Translations under genes and position numbers: made by a program
The notes under the pieces: model-generated
The model's database searches: none
What the model was told of the DNA's origin: nothing
Seen by the model: the letters and a program-made list of their open reading frames with translations, nothing else
Origin: Bacteroidia bacterium
GTDB lineage: Bacteria; Bacteroidota; Bacteroidia; UKL13-3
Assembly: GCA_025454875.1 (NCBI GenBank)
Contig: JALONP010000020.1
Location: 1-64,000, forward strand
Length of the DNA stretch: 64,000 nt
Direction of reading: 5' to 3'
Shown: piece by piece, positions 33,508 to 44,500 of the stretch
Numbering within the stretch: the first letter of the stretch is position 1
Layout: each line of letters starts with the position of its first letter

Positions 33508-34569
33508 ATGCCTAACCTAATCGATATACGTTCCCTATCACTCGAAGAATTAAAAACGCAGTTTGTTTCTTTGGGAGAACAAGCATTTAGAGGGAAACAG
33601 GTTTACGAATGGCTTTGGAAAAAAAGCGCCCGGAGTTTTGCGGAAATGAGCAACTTGAGCAAGGAGTTGCGTCAAAAACTTGAGTCTAATTACATCATTA
33701 AAGCTGTAACGGTTGATGAAAAACAAATTAGCAATGATGGCACAATTAAAAATAGCCTTAAACTGTTTGATGGACCTATTGTTGAAGGAGTGCTTATTCC
33801 AACTGAAAAAAGGATGACAGCTTGCGTATCATCGCAGGTTGGATGCAGCTTAAGCTGTAGGTTTTGCGCTACTGGTAAATTAGACTTAGAGCGTAATTTA
33901 AATGCAGATGAAATTTACGATGAGGTTGTTATTATTAAAAACCAAGCTGAGCATTATTACAAACGCCCTCTTACCAATATTGTATTTATGGGAATGGGCG
34001 AACCACTCCTTAACTATAAAAATGTGCTTGGGGCTATAGCCAAAATTACTGGTGAGGATGGCTTAAATATGGCAAGTGATCGAATAACAGTAAGTACAGC
34101 AGGCATTGCTAAGATGATACGCAAACTTGGCGATGATCAAGTAAAGTTCAACCTGGCTTTATCATTGCATGCTGCCAATGATGTAAAACGCAGTAAGATT
34201 ATGCCAATTAATGAAAGCAACACATTGGAAGTATTGGGTGAAGCGTTGGCTTATTACTACTCGAAAACAAACAATATCGTAACATTTGAGTATATTGTTT
34301 TTAAAGACTTTAACGATACCATACAAGATGCCGAAGAACTGCTTGCTTTTTCAGCATATGTTCCATCAAAAGTCAATTTAATTGAATACAACAGTATTGA
34401 CGGAGGGGAGTTCCAAAATACTTCAGGAAACAAACTGTATAAATTTCAGCGTTACTTGGAGGATCACGGGTTAACAGCCACACTCAGACGCAGCAGGGGG
34501 AAAGATATAGACGCAGCTTGCGGCCAATTAGCAAACAAACGACATGAAGAGGCCATTATGAAAGCCTAA
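33508..34569 (+). CDS. rlmN: Dual-specificity 23S rRNA/tRNA A2503/A37 methyltransferase
   Basis: A radical SAM enzyme that makes 2-methyladenosine at 23S rRNA A2503 and tRNA A37. The 354 residues equal the family length. The 4Fe-4S motif is C113-SLS-C117-RF-C120, the SAM site has VFMGMGEPLLNYKNV, and the C-terminal LRRSRGKDIDAACGQLANK holds the methyl-accepting Cys region. The start is placed at MPNLIDIRSLSL because the promoter -7 box lies just before it. The open frame continues 32 codons further upstream with no family similarity. Key residues are all present. Confidence 0.93.
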   Translation: MPNLIDIRSLSLEELKTQFVSLGEQAFRGKQVYEWLWKKSARSFAEMSNLSKELRQKLESNYIIKAVTVDEKQISNDGTIKNSLKLFDGPIVEGVLIPTEKRMTACVSSQVGCSLSCRFCATGKLDLERNLNADEIYDEVVIIKNQAEHYYKRPLTNIVFMGMGEPLLNYKNVLGAIAKITGEDGLNMASDRITVSTAGIAKMIRKLGDDQVKFNLALSLHAANDVKRSKIMPINESNTLEVLGEALAYYYSKTNNIVTFEYIVFKDFNDTIQDAEELLAFSAYVPSKVNLIEYNSIDGGEFQNTSGNKLYKFQRYLEDHGLTATLRRSRGKDIDAACGQLANKRHEEAIMKA

Positions 34570-34685
34570 GTCCAAACGAGCCAGTGAGTTTAATCATTGT
34601 ATTTTAGCGGCAACCTTCGATATTTGATTAAGCGTTCACAATTTCTTTAAACGCTATTTATAGTTTTACCAAAATTTAAATACCC

Positions 34686-35510
34686 ATGATAAGCCATATT
34701 TTAGTTCCAACAGATTTTTCGACTGTAGCTGATAACGCGTTAAAGTACGCTGTTTCGTTTGCCATGCAAACCAAGGCCAAAATTCACTTGTTGCATGTTA
34801 AAAGTTTCCCCGTATTGGATACTTCATTTCCGGCTGATGCGTATGCAACCTTGATTGAAGAAATGGATAAAATTGCCGTTACTGGTTTCGACCAACGTGT
34901 TAAGCAATTACTAGAACCGGCTAAGGTATCCTACGAAACGCATCATGTTTCTGGTTTTGTAAATGATGAAATTATCAATTACAGCAAAAGCAATCCTATC
35001 GACTTGATTATTATGGGTACAATTGGTGCTAGTGGTATTCAAGAATTACTTATTGGAAGCAATGCGGCAACCACAGTAAGCAGGAGTGAAATACCTGTAT
35101 TGGTTATTCCACCTACCGCAGCATTCACCGAAATTAAGCATATCCTTTACGCTAGTGATTATACGGAGCCCGAATTTCCGGCCTTATCACGTTTGTTGTT
35201 TTTTGCAGAGCTGAATGATGCATCAATTGCTGTTTTACATGTTAAAACCGATTATGACCGTTACTTTAATTCAGCTAATAACTTTTTTGTACGAAACAAA
35301 GCGCATATTAAACGTGAACAAATTCAATTGGTTCAATCAGAAAAAGCTGAAGTAGCTGATGCAATCAATGCACATATTGACCAACACCCCACGGATTTAC
35401 TGGTTTTGGCAAAACACAACCGTAGCTTTTTTGATAGGTTGTTTCACCGAAGTTTAAGCAAACAGATGGCCTACCATACTAAAATTCCATTATTGGTATT
35501 GCACAAATAA
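34686..35510 (+). CDS. Tandem universal stress protein
   Basis: A 274-residue cytoplasmic protein with two UspA domains (about 1-140 and 148-274). The first begins ISHILVPTDFSTVADNALKYAVSFA and ends DLIIMGTIGASGIQELLIGSNAATTVSRSEIPVLVIP, which includes the ATP-binding G-2x-G-9x-G(S/T) pattern. The second begins IKHILYASDYTEPEFPAL and ends with a less complete DLLVLAKHNRSFFDRLFHRS. So the first domain probably binds ATP and the second may not. Stress or redox signalling roles are general to the family. A strong terminator follows. Confidence 0.85.
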   Translation: MISHILVPTDFSTVADNALKYAVSFAMQTKAKIHLLHVKSFPVLDTSFPADAYATLIEEMDKIAVTGFDQRVKQLLEPAKVSYETHHVSGFVNDEIINYSKSNPIDLIIMGTIGASGIQELLIGSNAATTVSRSEIPVLVIPPTAAFTEIKHILYASDYTEPEFPALSRLLFFAELNDASIAVLHVKTDYDRYFNSANNFFVRNKAHIKREQIQLVQSEKAEVADAINAHIDQHPTDLLVLAKHNRSFFDRLFHRSLSKQMAYHTKIPLLVLHK

Positions 35511-35540
35511 AAAAAAGCAGCCTTTTGGCTGCTTTTTTTT
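35511..35540. terminator. Terminator between usp and bacilliredoxin genes
   Basis: Stem AAAAAAGCAGCC with GGCTGCTTTTTT, loop TTTT, directly after the Usp stop codon. Its symmetry lets it also serve the convergent gene. Confidence 0.9.
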
Positions 35541-35559
35541 ATAAACAGGTCGTCTTTGA

Positions 35560-35979
35560 TTAACAAAATTCATCAAAGGCTGCTTGCAAGTTAGCCGCAA
35601 TCATTTCAGCGCTGCGGCCTTCAATCATGTGTCGTTCAATAAAGTGCACCAACTCTCCATTTTTGTACAAAGCAATACTAGGAGATGAAGGAGGATAAGG
35701 CGCAGTGAATTCGCGTGCTTTAGCAACTGCTTCGGTTTCTTGTCCTGCAAAAACAGTTAGTAACGATTCTGGTTTCTTAGCTGCATCTTTTACTGCTTTC
35801 ATCACACCCGGACGAGCCGTTCCTGCTGCACATCCGCACACAGAATTAAACACCAATAATTTGGTTCCATTTTTATCATTAAGGGCTGTTTCCACCTCTG
35901 AAGGTGTCATTAAGGATTTGAATCCAACTTCTTCTAATTGCGCCCGCATTGGAGCTACAAGCATTTCTGGATATGGCAT
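35560..35979 (-). CDS. BrxA/BrxB-family bacilliredoxin (YphP-like)
   Basis: A thioredoxin-fold protein of 139 residues that removes bacillithiol (or acts as a disulfide isomerase) on proteins. The redox motif is C48-G-C50 in FNSVCGCAAGTARPG, the CxC signature of YphP/YqiW. PPSSPSIALYKNGELVHFIERHMIEGR matches the second half of the fold, and length is standard (about 140). Some Bacteroidota make bacillithiol, but no synthesis genes are visible here. Confidence 0.88.
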   Translation of the reverse strand: MPYPEMLVAPMRAQLEEVGFKSLMTPSEVETALNDKNGTKLLVFNSVCGCAAGTARPGVMKAVKDAAKKPESLLTVFAGQETEAVAKAREFTAPYPPSSPSIALYKNGELVHFIERHMIEGRSAEMIAANLQAAFDEFC

Positions 35980-36101
35980 ATTGATTTTGTTTATTGTTTA
36001 TAATGTTTGACTACAGAATCAATGATTAGGCCAAGGCACAACCACTGCATTATTGTCATTAAAACACAAAAGTAAGGGTAGTTGTTTATCTATAAAATAA
36101 A

Positions 36102-36133
36102 TTTCGCTAAATGCAACGTAAACAATACTTTTG
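36102..36133 (+). promoter_or_regulatory. ahcY promoter
   Basis: The -7 box TACTTTTG (36126-36133) is an exact TAnnTTTG. TTTCG (36102-36106) sits 19 bases upstream as an imperfect -33. The leader to the ATG at 36169 is about 30 bases. This position rules out the 29-codon upstream extension of the open frame. Confidence 0.65.
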
Positions 36134-36168
36134 CAATCCTTTTATACGATAATATCTATAAACAAAAT

Positions 36169-37482
36169 ATGACACAAACAACCACACGTTTACCGTACAA
36201 GGTAAAAGACATCTCACTTGCAGAGTGGGGACGCAAGGAAATTAGATTGGCAGAGGCTGAAATGCCGGGATTGATGGCTATTCGCAAAGAATATGGCCCT
36301 CAACAACCTTTAAAAGGAGCTCGTATTGCCGGATGCTTGCACATGACCATTCAAACTGCAGTGCTTATCGAAACATTAAAAGCTTTAGGAGCTGAAGTTA
36401 CTTGGAGTTCGTGTAACATTTTCTCTACCCAAGATCACGCTGCTGCTGCAATTGCTGCTGCAGGAATTCCTGTTTACGCTTGGAAAGGCCAAAATGAGGA
36501 AGAATTTGATTGGTGCATTGAGCAAACACTTTCAGCATTTGAAGGTGGAAAATCATTGAACATGATTTTGGATGACGGAGGTGATTTAACCAATATGGTT
36601 TTTGATCGTTACCCTGAATTAACCAAAGACATTAAAGGTTTATCTGAAGAAACAACCACTGGTGTTCACCGCTTATATGAGCGCATGAAAAAAGGCACTT
36701 TGGTTATGCCTGCTATCAATGTGAATGATTCGGTTACCAAATCAAAATTTGACAACAAATACGGTTGCAAAGAGTCGCTGGTAGATGCAATCCGCAGAGC
36801 AACTGATATTATGATGGCTGGTAAAGTGGCTGTAGTTGCTGGATATGGTGATGTAGGAAAAGGCTCTGCTGAATCATTGCGTGGAGCTGGTGCCCGCGTA
36901 TTGGTTACAGAAATTGACCCAATTTGTGCATTGCAAGCTGCAATGGATGGATTTGAAGTTGTAACAATGGAAGATGCTTGTTCGCGTGCTAATATTTTTG
37001 TTACGGCAACAGGTAACGTAAACATTATTACAGAAGCGCATTTTAAAGCAATGCGCGATAAGTCAATCGTATGTAATATCGGTCACTTTGACAACGAAAT
37101 TGACATGGCTTGGTTAAACAAAAACCATGGTGCTTCAAAATATACCATCAAGCCACAGGTTGATGTTTACACAGTTGAAGGAAAAGAAATCATTGTATTG
37201 GCTGAGGGTCGCTTGGTAAACTTAGGCTGTGCTATGGGTCACCCATCGTTTGTAATGAGTAACTCATTCTCAAACCAAACATTGGCGCAAATTGAATTGT
37301 GGAACCACAGTGCAAACTATGAAAACAAAGTATACGTATTGCCTAAACATTTAGATGAAAAAGTAGCTGCTTTGCATTTAGATCATATTGGTGCTAAACT
37401 CACCAAATTACGTCCTGATCAGGCAGAATATATTGGTGTGAAAACGGAAGGTCCGTTTAAAGCCGAAATGTACCGCTACTAA
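36169..37482 (+). CDS. ahcY: Adenosylhomocysteinase
   Basis: Reversibly splits S-adenosylhomocysteine into adenosine and homocysteine, which relieves product inhibition of the many SAM methyltransferases, several of them in this window. The 437 residues include the substrate domain ([40 protein letters not shown]), the NAD-binding [20 protein letters not shown] and the C-terminal [11 protein letters not shown] and the KPDQAEYIG-type end. The start follows the promoter and the family N-terminus ([21 protein letters not shown]). The gene is monocistronic, with a terminator. Confidence 0.95.
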   Translation: MTQTTTRLPYKVKDISLAEWGRKEIRLAEAEMPGLMAIRKEYGPQQPLKGARIAGCLHMTIQTAVLIETLKALGAEVTWSSCNIFSTQDHAAAAIAAAGIPVYAWKGQNEEEFDWCIEQTLSAFEGGKSLNMILDDGGDLTNMVFDRYPELTKDIKGLSEETTTGVHRLYERMKKGTLVMPAINVNDSVTKSKFDNKYGCKESLVDAIRRATDIMMAGKVAVVAGYGDVGKGSAESLRGAGARVLVTEIDPICALQAAMDGFEVVTMEDACSRANIFVTATGNVNIITEAHFKAMRDKSIVCNIGHFDNEIDMAWLNKNHGASKYTIKPQVDVYTVEGKEIIVLAEGRLVNLGCAMGHPSFVMSNSFSNQTLAQIELWNHSANYENKVYVLPKHLDEKVAALHLDHIGAKLTKLRPDQAEYIGVKTEGPFKAEMYRY

Positions 37483-37501
37483 GATTCGGAATAATCTGTT
37501 T

Positions 37502-37533
37502 AAAAGCCAACCTGAAAAGGTTGGCTTTTTTGT
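37502..37533 (+). terminator. ahcY terminator
   Basis: An 11-bp stem AAAAGCCAACC/GGTTGGCTTTT with loop TGAAAA followed by Ts, starting 20 bases after the stop. Confidence 0.9.
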
Positions 37534-37581
37534 TTAAAACTTTGGGATTAATTACAACAGAGAAGGAAGATATTCGCATAC

Positions 37582-38925
37582 ATGCAAGACCCCTCACAAA
37601 ACCTTAATAATCCATCGATAGATTATAACACATCCCATTTTAAGCGCAGTTTTGATGTGATGGAAAACACCAATGAGTGTTTGTTCATTACTGGTAAAGC
37701 GGGAACTGGTAAATCTACCTTATTGAGGCATTTTGTGAAAAACACCAAAAAGCAAGTTGTGGTATTGGCTCCTACCGGAATAGCTGCAATAAATGTGGGA
37801 GGCAGTACTGTTCATTCGTTTTTCAGGTTGCCGTTTAGGCCTATTGTGCAAGATGATGAAGAAATTCACCGATTTGCCAAATCAACTGAAAAGTTCAAGA
37901 TCCTGCATAAACTCGATACTCTTATTATTGATGAGGTATCGATGTTACGTGCTGATTTAATAGACGCAATCGACCAATCCTTGCGCATTAATGGAGGAGA
38001 TGTTAACAAACCTTTTGGTGGTAAGCAGGTGATCTTTTTTGGCGACTTGTTTCAATTGGAACCTGTTGTTCAAAACAATGAAGTAGAACGCTATTTATTT
38101 ACAGAATACTACAAAAGTCACTACTTTTTTGATGCCCGCGTTTTTCAGCAATTGCATTTAGCATGTATTGAACTGCGTAAAGTATTTAGACAAAGCGATC
38201 CGGCATTTATCCAGTTACTTGATACCATTAGGCTCAATAAAGCGGGTGATACTGATTTGGAAAAACTGAATAGCCGTATTGATCGGTATTATGAACCAAC
38301 TGCTACCGATTTTTATGTAACCTTATGCACACGTAACAATACGGCATCTGGCATCAATGAGTTTAATTTGAGCAAACTGAAAAGTGTTGAATATGTATAT
38401 CAAGGAATTGTTGAGAATGAATTTAGTTTAAAACAGCTCCCAACTGAACAAGTGCTCGTACTAAAAGAAGGTGCTCAAATTATTTTTATAAAAAACCATG
38501 CCACAGGCAAATGGGTAAATGGCACCATCGCAAAAATCCATTCTTTAAGTACCGATAAAATTGAAGTACAACTTGCAAATGGAGAGATTGAAGAAGTTCG
38601 AATGGAAACTTGGGAGAACAAATTGTACCGATGGGATGCGGTAAACAGGCGTGTAAAAAGTGAAGTGATTGGCACGTTTAAACAATATCCAATTAAATTG
38701 GCTTGGGCAATTACCATCCACAAAAGCCAAGGGCTCACGTTTGATAAAATGATTTTAGAAATGGGTGGAGGCGCTTTTGCCCATGGTCAGTTGTATGTTG
38801 CTTTAAGCAGGTGCAGGAGTTTGGAAGGATTGATATTACGCGAACCCATAAGGCAAAAAGATATCATCATTGATGAGCGGGTAGTGCGATTTGCCAAAGA
38901 GTTTGCCTCTTTAGAGGATGCTTAA
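37582..38925 (+). CDS. PIF1-like superfamily 1 DNA helicase
   Basis: A 447-residue ATP-dependent helicase of the PIF1/RecD-like group, probably 5'-3'. Walker A is GKAGTGKST (residues 38-46) after NECLFITG; motif Ia is VVVLAPTGIAAINVGGSTVHSFF; Walker B is DTLIIDEVSMLRADL. Motif III is GDLFQLEPV, and the C-terminal AITIHKSQGLTFDKMILEM and GQLYVALSRCRSLEGL are the last SF1 motifs. A beta-type insertion (about 290-350, GAQIIFIKN) matches the SH3-like 2B domain. It is short, with no extra domains. Likely roles are replication-fork or G-quadruplex maintenance. Confidence 0.85.
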   Translation: MQDPSQNLNNPSIDYNTSHFKRSFDVMENTNECLFITGKAGTGKSTLLRHFVKNTKKQVVVLAPTGIAAINVGGSTVHSFFRLPFRPIVQDDEEIHRFAKSTEKFKILHKLDTLIIDEVSMLRADLIDAIDQSLRINGGDVNKPFGGKQVIFFGDLFQLEPVVQNNEVERYLFTEYYKSHYFFDARVFQQLHLACIELRKVFRQSDPAFIQLLDTIRLNKAGDTDLEKLNSRIDRYYEPTATDFYVTLCTRNNTASGINEFNLSKLKSVEYVYQGIVENEFSLKQLPTEQVLVLKEGAQIIFIKNHATGKWVNGTIAKIHSLSTDKIEVQLANGEIEEVRMETWENKLYRWDAVNRRVKSEVIGTFKQYPIKLAWAITIHKSQGLTFDKMILEMGGGAFAHGQLYVALSRCRSLEGLILREPIRQKDIIIDERVVRFAKEFASLEDA

Positions 38926-39048
38926 AACAACTCGGCTATCCAAATTTCTCTAAATGGTTTCCGCTATGATATAGCTAAAACGCATTTCGCATAGTGCCCC
39001 CTCACTATCGTATCTTGAAAATGCTTTTATAAGAAATAATTGTCCGAA

Positions 39049-39080
39049 AAAAAGCGCCACCAATTTGGTGGCGCTTTTTA
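39049..39080. terminator. fabD terminator
   Basis: A 13-bp stem AAAAAGCGCCACC/GGTGGCGCTTTTT around AATTT, 4 bases past the fabD stop. It may also end the transcript of the convergent helicase gene. Confidence 0.88.
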
Positions 39081-39083
39081 AAT

Positions 39084-39965
39084 TTATGCCGAAGCTGTAT
39101 TGGCCTCTTTGTGAATTTTTTTTACCAACCCTTGCAGTACATTTCCAGGTCCACACTCAATAAAATCCGTAGCACCGTCTGCCACCATTGCTTGCACACT
39201 TTGGGTCCATTTTACAGGAGCTGTTAATTGAGCAATCAGGTTTTGTTTAATTGCATTTACATCGGTTACTGCTGATGCGGTTACATTTTGATAAACCGAG
39301 CAAATTGGTGCATTAAACTGGGTATTGTGAATGGCATTTTCAAGTTCAACCCTTGCTGGTTCCATTAATGGCGAATGAAATGCTCCTCCTACCTGCAATA
39401 CCAAAGCGCGTTTGGCTCCGGCAGCTTTAAGCAATTCACAGGCCTTATTAACCGCATCAATACTTCCAGAAATAACCAATTGGCCTGGACAATTGTAATT
39501 AGCGGCAACCACTACTCCATCGGTTATGCCCAAACAAATTTCTTCAACCTTTGCATCATCTAAACCCAAAACAGCAGCCATCGTTGAGGGCTGCAACTCA
39601 CATGCTTTTTGCATGGCCATGGCCCGCTGGTAAACAAGTTTAAGTCCATCGTCAAACGAAAGTGTTTTGTTGGCAACCAATGCCGAAAACTCCCCTAATG
39701 AATGCCCAGCAACCATATCAGGCTGAAACGCATCACCTAAGGCGAACACTTTGGCTACCGAATGCAAAAAAATGGCGGGTTGTGTAATTCGGGTTTGTTT
39801 CAATTCATCTTCTGTTCCCCCAAACATTGTATCTGTTAGGCGAAAACCAAGAATGGTATTAGCCTTTTCAAATAATTCCTGTATTGCAGTATTGGATTCA
39901 TATAAATCCTTACCCATTCCTATAAATTGTGCCCCTTGACCGGGAAAAACATATGCGCGTTTCAT
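39084..39965 (-). CDS. fabD: Malonyl-CoA:ACP transacylase
   Basis: Transfers malonyl from CoA to acyl carrier protein for fatty acid synthesis. The 293 residues have the N-terminal YVFPGQGAQFIGMG, the nucleophile elbow GHSLGEFSAL (Ser89) and the catalytic His in GGAFHSPLM. LQGLVKKI closes the fold. The open frame extends 29 codons upstream, but family N-termini begin at MKRAYVFPGQG, so the start is 39965. No other fab genes are near it, which is unusual compared with the fab clusters of many bacteria. Confidence 0.93.
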   Translation of the reverse strand: MKRAYVFPGQGAQFIGMGKDLYESNTAIQELFEKANTILGFRLTDTMFGGTEDELKQTRITQPAIFLHSVAKVFALGDAFQPDMVAGHSLGEFSALVANKTLSFDDGLKLVYQRAMAMQKACELQPSTMAAVLGLDDAKVEEICLGITDGVVVAANYNCPGQLVISGSIDAVNKACELLKAAGAKRALVLQVGGAFHSPLMEPARVELENAIHNTQFNAPICSVYQNVTASAVTDVNAIKQNLIAQLTAPVKWTQSVQAMVADGATDFIECGPGNVLQGLVKKIHKEANTASA

Positions 39966-40061
39966 ATTAAATTCATTAGTTACGCTTGCAATAATGTTGT
40001 TTTTTGGGCAAAAAAAAACCGAAAGTTTAATTTCGGTTTGTGAAAAGGTCATGAAACTCGT

Positions 40062-40487
40062 TTATTCTCCGTAATACTCGACATAATTGCGTTCAGTTTC
40101 AACCAATTTGATGCAATGCAGTTGACCGTTCTCAATATGAGGTTCCAATTGATTCCAAATCGCTACCACTATGTTTTCAATTGATGCCAACTGACCCTTC
40201 ATAAAATCAACATCCTGATTGATATTCATATGATCAAGTTTATCAACCACGTAGGTTTTAATAACTGTTTTCAGCTTCTTTAAATCCATAACCATACCTG
40301 TATTGGGATCTGCGTATCCTTTAAGGGTTACGTATAAATCAAAGTTATGCCCGTGGTAATTCTTGTTGGCGCATTTACCAAAAAACGCCTCATTTTCTGC
40401 ATCCGTCCAGCTTGGATTGTACAGCCGATGTGCGGCATTAAAATGTTCCTTTCGGGTTATGTATACAAGTTTGGGTTTATGTTCCAT
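40062..40487 (-). CDS. queD: 6-carboxytetrahydropterin synthase (QueD family)
   Basis: Zinc enzyme that converts dihydroneopterin triphosphate to 6-carboxytetrahydropterin for queuosine synthesis, or acts as a 6-pyruvoyl-tetrahydropterin synthase. The 141 residues have zinc ligands His20 (FNAAHRL) and H45/H47 (YHGHNFDL), the catalytic Cys39 in GKCANKNYHGH, the MVMDLKKLK strand and the C-terminal VETERNYVEY with its glutamate. ATG 40487 agrees with the family; the longer frame overlaps the promoter. It is divergent from hldD. The exact product cannot be told from sequence. Confidence 0.87.
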   Translation of the reverse strand: MEHKPKLVYITRKEHFNAAHRLYNPSWTDAENEAFFGKCANKNYHGHNFDLYVTLKGYADPNTGMVMDLKKLKTVIKTYVVDKLDHMNINQDVDFMKGQLASIENIVVAIWNQLEPHIENGQLHCIKLVETERNYVEYYGE

Positions 40488-40513
40488 AAAATCACGCTTC
40501 CAAAATGAAGGCG

Positions 40514-40521
40514 CAAATATA
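40514..40521 (-). promoter_or_regulatory. queD -7 element TATATTTG
   Basis: Minus strand TATATTTG matches TAnnTTTG exactly, 26 bases before the queD ATG. A TTG lies 23 bases further upstream (40545-40547). Confidence 0.6.
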
Positions 40522-40577
40522 AACGGTTTGTTGAATTTAGAAGCCAAAACCACATCCAATAAATAGAGATTATTGAT

Positions 40578-40585
40578 TACTTTTG
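40578..40585 (+). promoter_or_regulatory. hldD -7 element TACTTTTG
   Basis: Exact TAnnTTTG, ending 18 bases before the hldD ATG at 40604. It overlaps an in-frame TTG (40583), which therefore cannot be the start. Confidence 0.6.
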
Positions 40586-40603
40586 GGCAAAATATCTCAA
40601 AAA

Positions 40604-41572
40604 ATGATTGTAATTACCGGAGCCGAAGGCTTTATCGGGAGTTGTTTAGTAGCAAGGTTAAACCATGATGGTTTTAATGATTTGGTTTTGGTTGATGATT
40701 TTGATACGGTGGCAAATCGCAATAAGAACCTAGTTGGTAAAAGATACAGTTTAAAAGTAGAGCGTAAGGCTTTTTTTGATTGGCTTAAACAAAATGAAAA
40801 CAAGGTTCAGTTTATCTTCCATATTGGCGCTCGCACGGATACCACTGAAAAGGACGAAGCCATTTTCAAGGAATTAAACATCGATTTTACAAAACAGCTT
40901 TGGGACTGTTGTGTGGCGTATGGATTGCCAATTGTATATGCCTCTTCGGCAGCTACCTATGGAGACGGGCACTTTGGCTATGATGACGATGAAACAAAGT
41001 TGGGACTACTAAACCCGATGAATCCTTACGGGCGATCAAAGCACGAAATCGATTGTTGGGCCACGGCACAAACAAAAAAACCATTTTTTTGGGCAGGACT
41101 CAAATTCTTTAATGTGTATGGACCAAATGAATATCATAAAGGTAGGATGGCTTCTGTCATTATGCACGCACATCGGCAAATAGCAGAAACCAATTCTCTT
41201 AAGTTGTTTCGTTCACATCGCGAAGATTATGCAGATGGGGAACAAAAACGCGACTTTATTTATGTGCAAGACATTGTAGACGTATGCATATATTTAATGC
41301 ATAACCGCACCCACTCGGGCCTATACAACTTAGGTACAGGGCAGGCTCGCACTTGGAATGACGTAGCACATGCCATCTTTAACGCTTTGGGTAAACCAGC
41401 ATCTATTACCTATATCGACATCCCTGAAGATATTAGAGATACATACCAATATTTTACCGAAGCCAACATGCAAAAACTCCGCGAAGCGGGTTATACAAAA
41501 CCTTTTACAAGCATTGAAGATGGGATTCAAGATTACGTAAAAAACTACCTCAACAGCCAGCGTTATTTATAA
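40604..41572 (+). CDS. hldD: ADP-L-glycero-D-manno-heptose 6-epimerase
   Basis: An NADP-dependent SDR epimerase that converts ADP-D-glycero- to ADP-L-glycero-beta-D-manno-heptose for the LPS core. The 323 residues start with the Rossmann motif MIVITGAEGFIGS and contain IFHIGARTDTTE, YASSAATYGDG and the catalytic Tyr-Lys in NPYGRSKHEID. FFNVYGPNEYHKGRMASV and RDFIYVQDIVDV match HldD closely. Other heptose genes are not adjacent. The kinase gene starts 4 bases after its stop, so they share a transcript. Confidence 0.88.
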   Translation: MIVITGAEGFIGSCLVARLNHDGFNDLVLVDDFDTVANRNKNLVGKRYSLKVERKAFFDWLKQNENKVQFIFHIGARTDTTEKDEAIFKELNIDFTKQLWDCCVAYGLPIVYASSAATYGDGHFGYDDDETKLGLLNPMNPYGRSKHEIDCWATAQTKKPFFWAGLKFFNVYGPNEYHKGRMASVIMHAHRQIAETNSLKLFRSHREDYADGEQKRDFIYVQDIVDVCIYLMHNRTHSGLYNLGTGQARTWNDVAHAIFNALGKPASITYIDIPEDIRDTYQYFTEANMQKLREAGYTKPFTSIEDGIQDYVKNYLNSQRYL

Positions 41573-41576
41573 AAAA

Positions 41577-44500
41577 ATGATTCCAAGACCATTTAAGGCA
41601 GTTTACACGCTTTACCTGCTCGCAGGTATTTTAAGTATACTGATTCTGGCAGTTGGTTTTGAACAACGCTATTTGCAGAACAATGAAGTGCAAATGGCAC
41701 AAGCGTATAACCGCGTACAGCAGGTGGTGATTGATAAAGAGATTGCTGCTTTAAATTTATTACAAAACCTAAATGATACGGCACACTATCAGCGCAACTG
41801 GATTGACTTGATTGAACAAGCTCAACTCCAACATTTATCCATGCTCATTTACCAAAATGACTCATTGATACTATGGACAGACAACGATTGGAATGGAGAT
41901 GGATCGGGAATAAAATATGGCACAAGCTGTATTGAAACCGTAAATGGTTACTACCTTACGTTCAAGCAGCGTAAAGGCAGTTATACCAACTTGTTGTTGT
42001 TTAAGGTTCAACATAAATATGCTTTTAATAACCAATTTATTCGGAACGATTTTGCCAAAGAGCTCGGATTTATCAAAGATGGGATTGTAATCACGAAACC
42101 TATTGAGTCGTTTGTGAGCATTAAAAATATTTCGGGTGAATTTGTGTTTGCAATGCAGTTATTTTCATTTACAGACAAAACACCTCTTTGGCTCAGTTCG
42201 ACAATTTCATTATTGATGCTGCTGCTTATTGGCTGTATTCATTGGATTGCTCGATACTATATTAAATCATCCTTGTGGTTAACTACAATCGGATTCTGGA
42301 TAACCATTATCGGATTGCGGTTTATCATGATTTATTACCATTTACCTGCATTCTTGTATGAGTACAAATTATTTGACCCATTAATTTATGCCTCATCAAA
42401 TTGGTTTGCATCCTTAGGCGATTTATGGGTAAACACATCATGTGTGCTGTGGTACCTCGTATTGTTAGAATCAAGAACTGGTGGAACACAACCTCATGAA
42501 ACAATTGGCAAAATACAATTTAGACTAAGATTCATTGGCCATGGTATTATAGCTTTAATAGCTGCACACTTAGCTATCTTCTTTATCCAAAGTTTAACAA
42601 TCGACTCACAAATTTCATTCGATATTAACAATGTTTTTAGCATCAATGTATTCACTTATGTTGGGCTAATCATTTGCATTACCTTGATGCTTATTGTATA
42701 CTTTGTAGTGCGTAATTGGGTACGTATGATTAAACGCCAATCGCTGAATGCAAAAGAAATTGGGGTTGGCTTTACACTGTTTGTTGTGGCGTATATTGTT
42801 ATCGCATCGCAGTTCACAGAATATGCGCTTTGGGGACTATCAATCAGCACTTTATTGGTATTTTTTGTTTTTAAATCCTTGCGCCTTCAGCTCAATCGGT
42901 TTCAACAATACTTTGTAGTCATATTTATTATTTCATTGATAAGCGCAACTGCAATTCATTATTGGGCAACTGCTAAAGAAATTGAAAACAGAAAGTTGTT
43001 TGCATCAAAATTGGTTAGCCAAAATGATATCACAACGGATTACTTCTTAAAAAATGTAGAAAAGAAAATTGAACAGGATCCATACGTTAGAGATTACTTT
43101 ACCAATCCCATCATTGTTAAATCTCAATTTGAGAAACGTATTCGTCAACTTTACTTTACCGGCTATTTAAGCAAGTTCGAAGTAAGTGTGCTCGATTATG
43201 ATTCGTCAGGATATTTCTTTAAAGAAAAAAGCAGTTACTCCTTCTCTTTTGTCAATCAACTTTACAAAAATAAATCGGTAGAAACCATCAATGAAAAATT
43301 TAGGCTATTAAGCAACGAGTCAGATATCAAAGGTTATTTAGCCAAATTTACTGTATACGACTATAAACAACCCATCGGATACCTATTCATTTTATTAAGG
43401 CCTAAATTAATTCAAGACGAAAACCGTTTTGATGAATTAATGATTGATGGATATAGGCGAAACAGAAGGCTCCTTACAGATTATTCTTATGCTGTTTACA
43501 AAGATAAAAACTTGGTTTTTCAGAGTGGCAATTATCCGTATCGCATTGCAAATACTTGGGGCGAAACCCACCATGCTTTTAACCGCTTTACTGAAAATGA
43601 ATACGACCATTTATTGTATACAGATGAACAACCTTTAACCATTGTTATTAGCAAACCTAGTGACTCCATTTTGCAAGTGGTAGGACTATTCTCATTCATA
43701 TTTACATTTTGTACGATTGCGTTAATCTTAATACTATTTGTATACATTGGTGTAAATGCCCAATTTGTGCGCGATTGGAAATTACTTCAACTTCTATGGA
43801 TACCCAAGTTGCGTGTTGTTTTTAACAGGTTATTGTTGATTGACAAACCCGAAGTGCTTTACATCAGAACGCGTATTCAAACAGCTATTATTTTCATTGT
43901 ATTTATTACCCTTTTGTTCACCTCGTATTTCACCATTTCATTTATTAACCAAAAATACAATAATAGGCAAACTGAGCGGTTAATGAAAAAGCTGAGAAAC
44001 GTAGTGATTACAGTAGAAAATGAAAATATTAAAGAGTATAATTTTTCGGATGCGAATGAATTAAATGCATTTATTAACCAAATAGCAGACTTCTACGATA
44101 CAGATATCACCTTATACTCTCCGAAAGGCAAAGTAGTTGCTTCAAGTATTAGTAAAATATATGATGAAGGCATTATTGCATCACTCATGAATCCCATTGC
44201 TTATTACCACTTAACACTTTTAAAAGAATCACAATACTCGCAGTACGAAGACATAGCCACACTTAATTTTCAAGCAGCATACGCTCCAGTATTTAAAAGC
44301 AACCGCGAAGTTTTGGGCTACCTTCAATTGCCTTATTTTAGTAAACAAGCAGATTTGCTCACCGAGATATCCTCGGTTGTTGTTGGATTCATCAACCTGT
44401 ATGTTCTGCTTTTTTTAATCATTGGAGTTATTGCATATTTGGTATCGCGTAACATTTCATATCCTTTAACATTGATTCAACAAAAACTGTCGCGTACCAT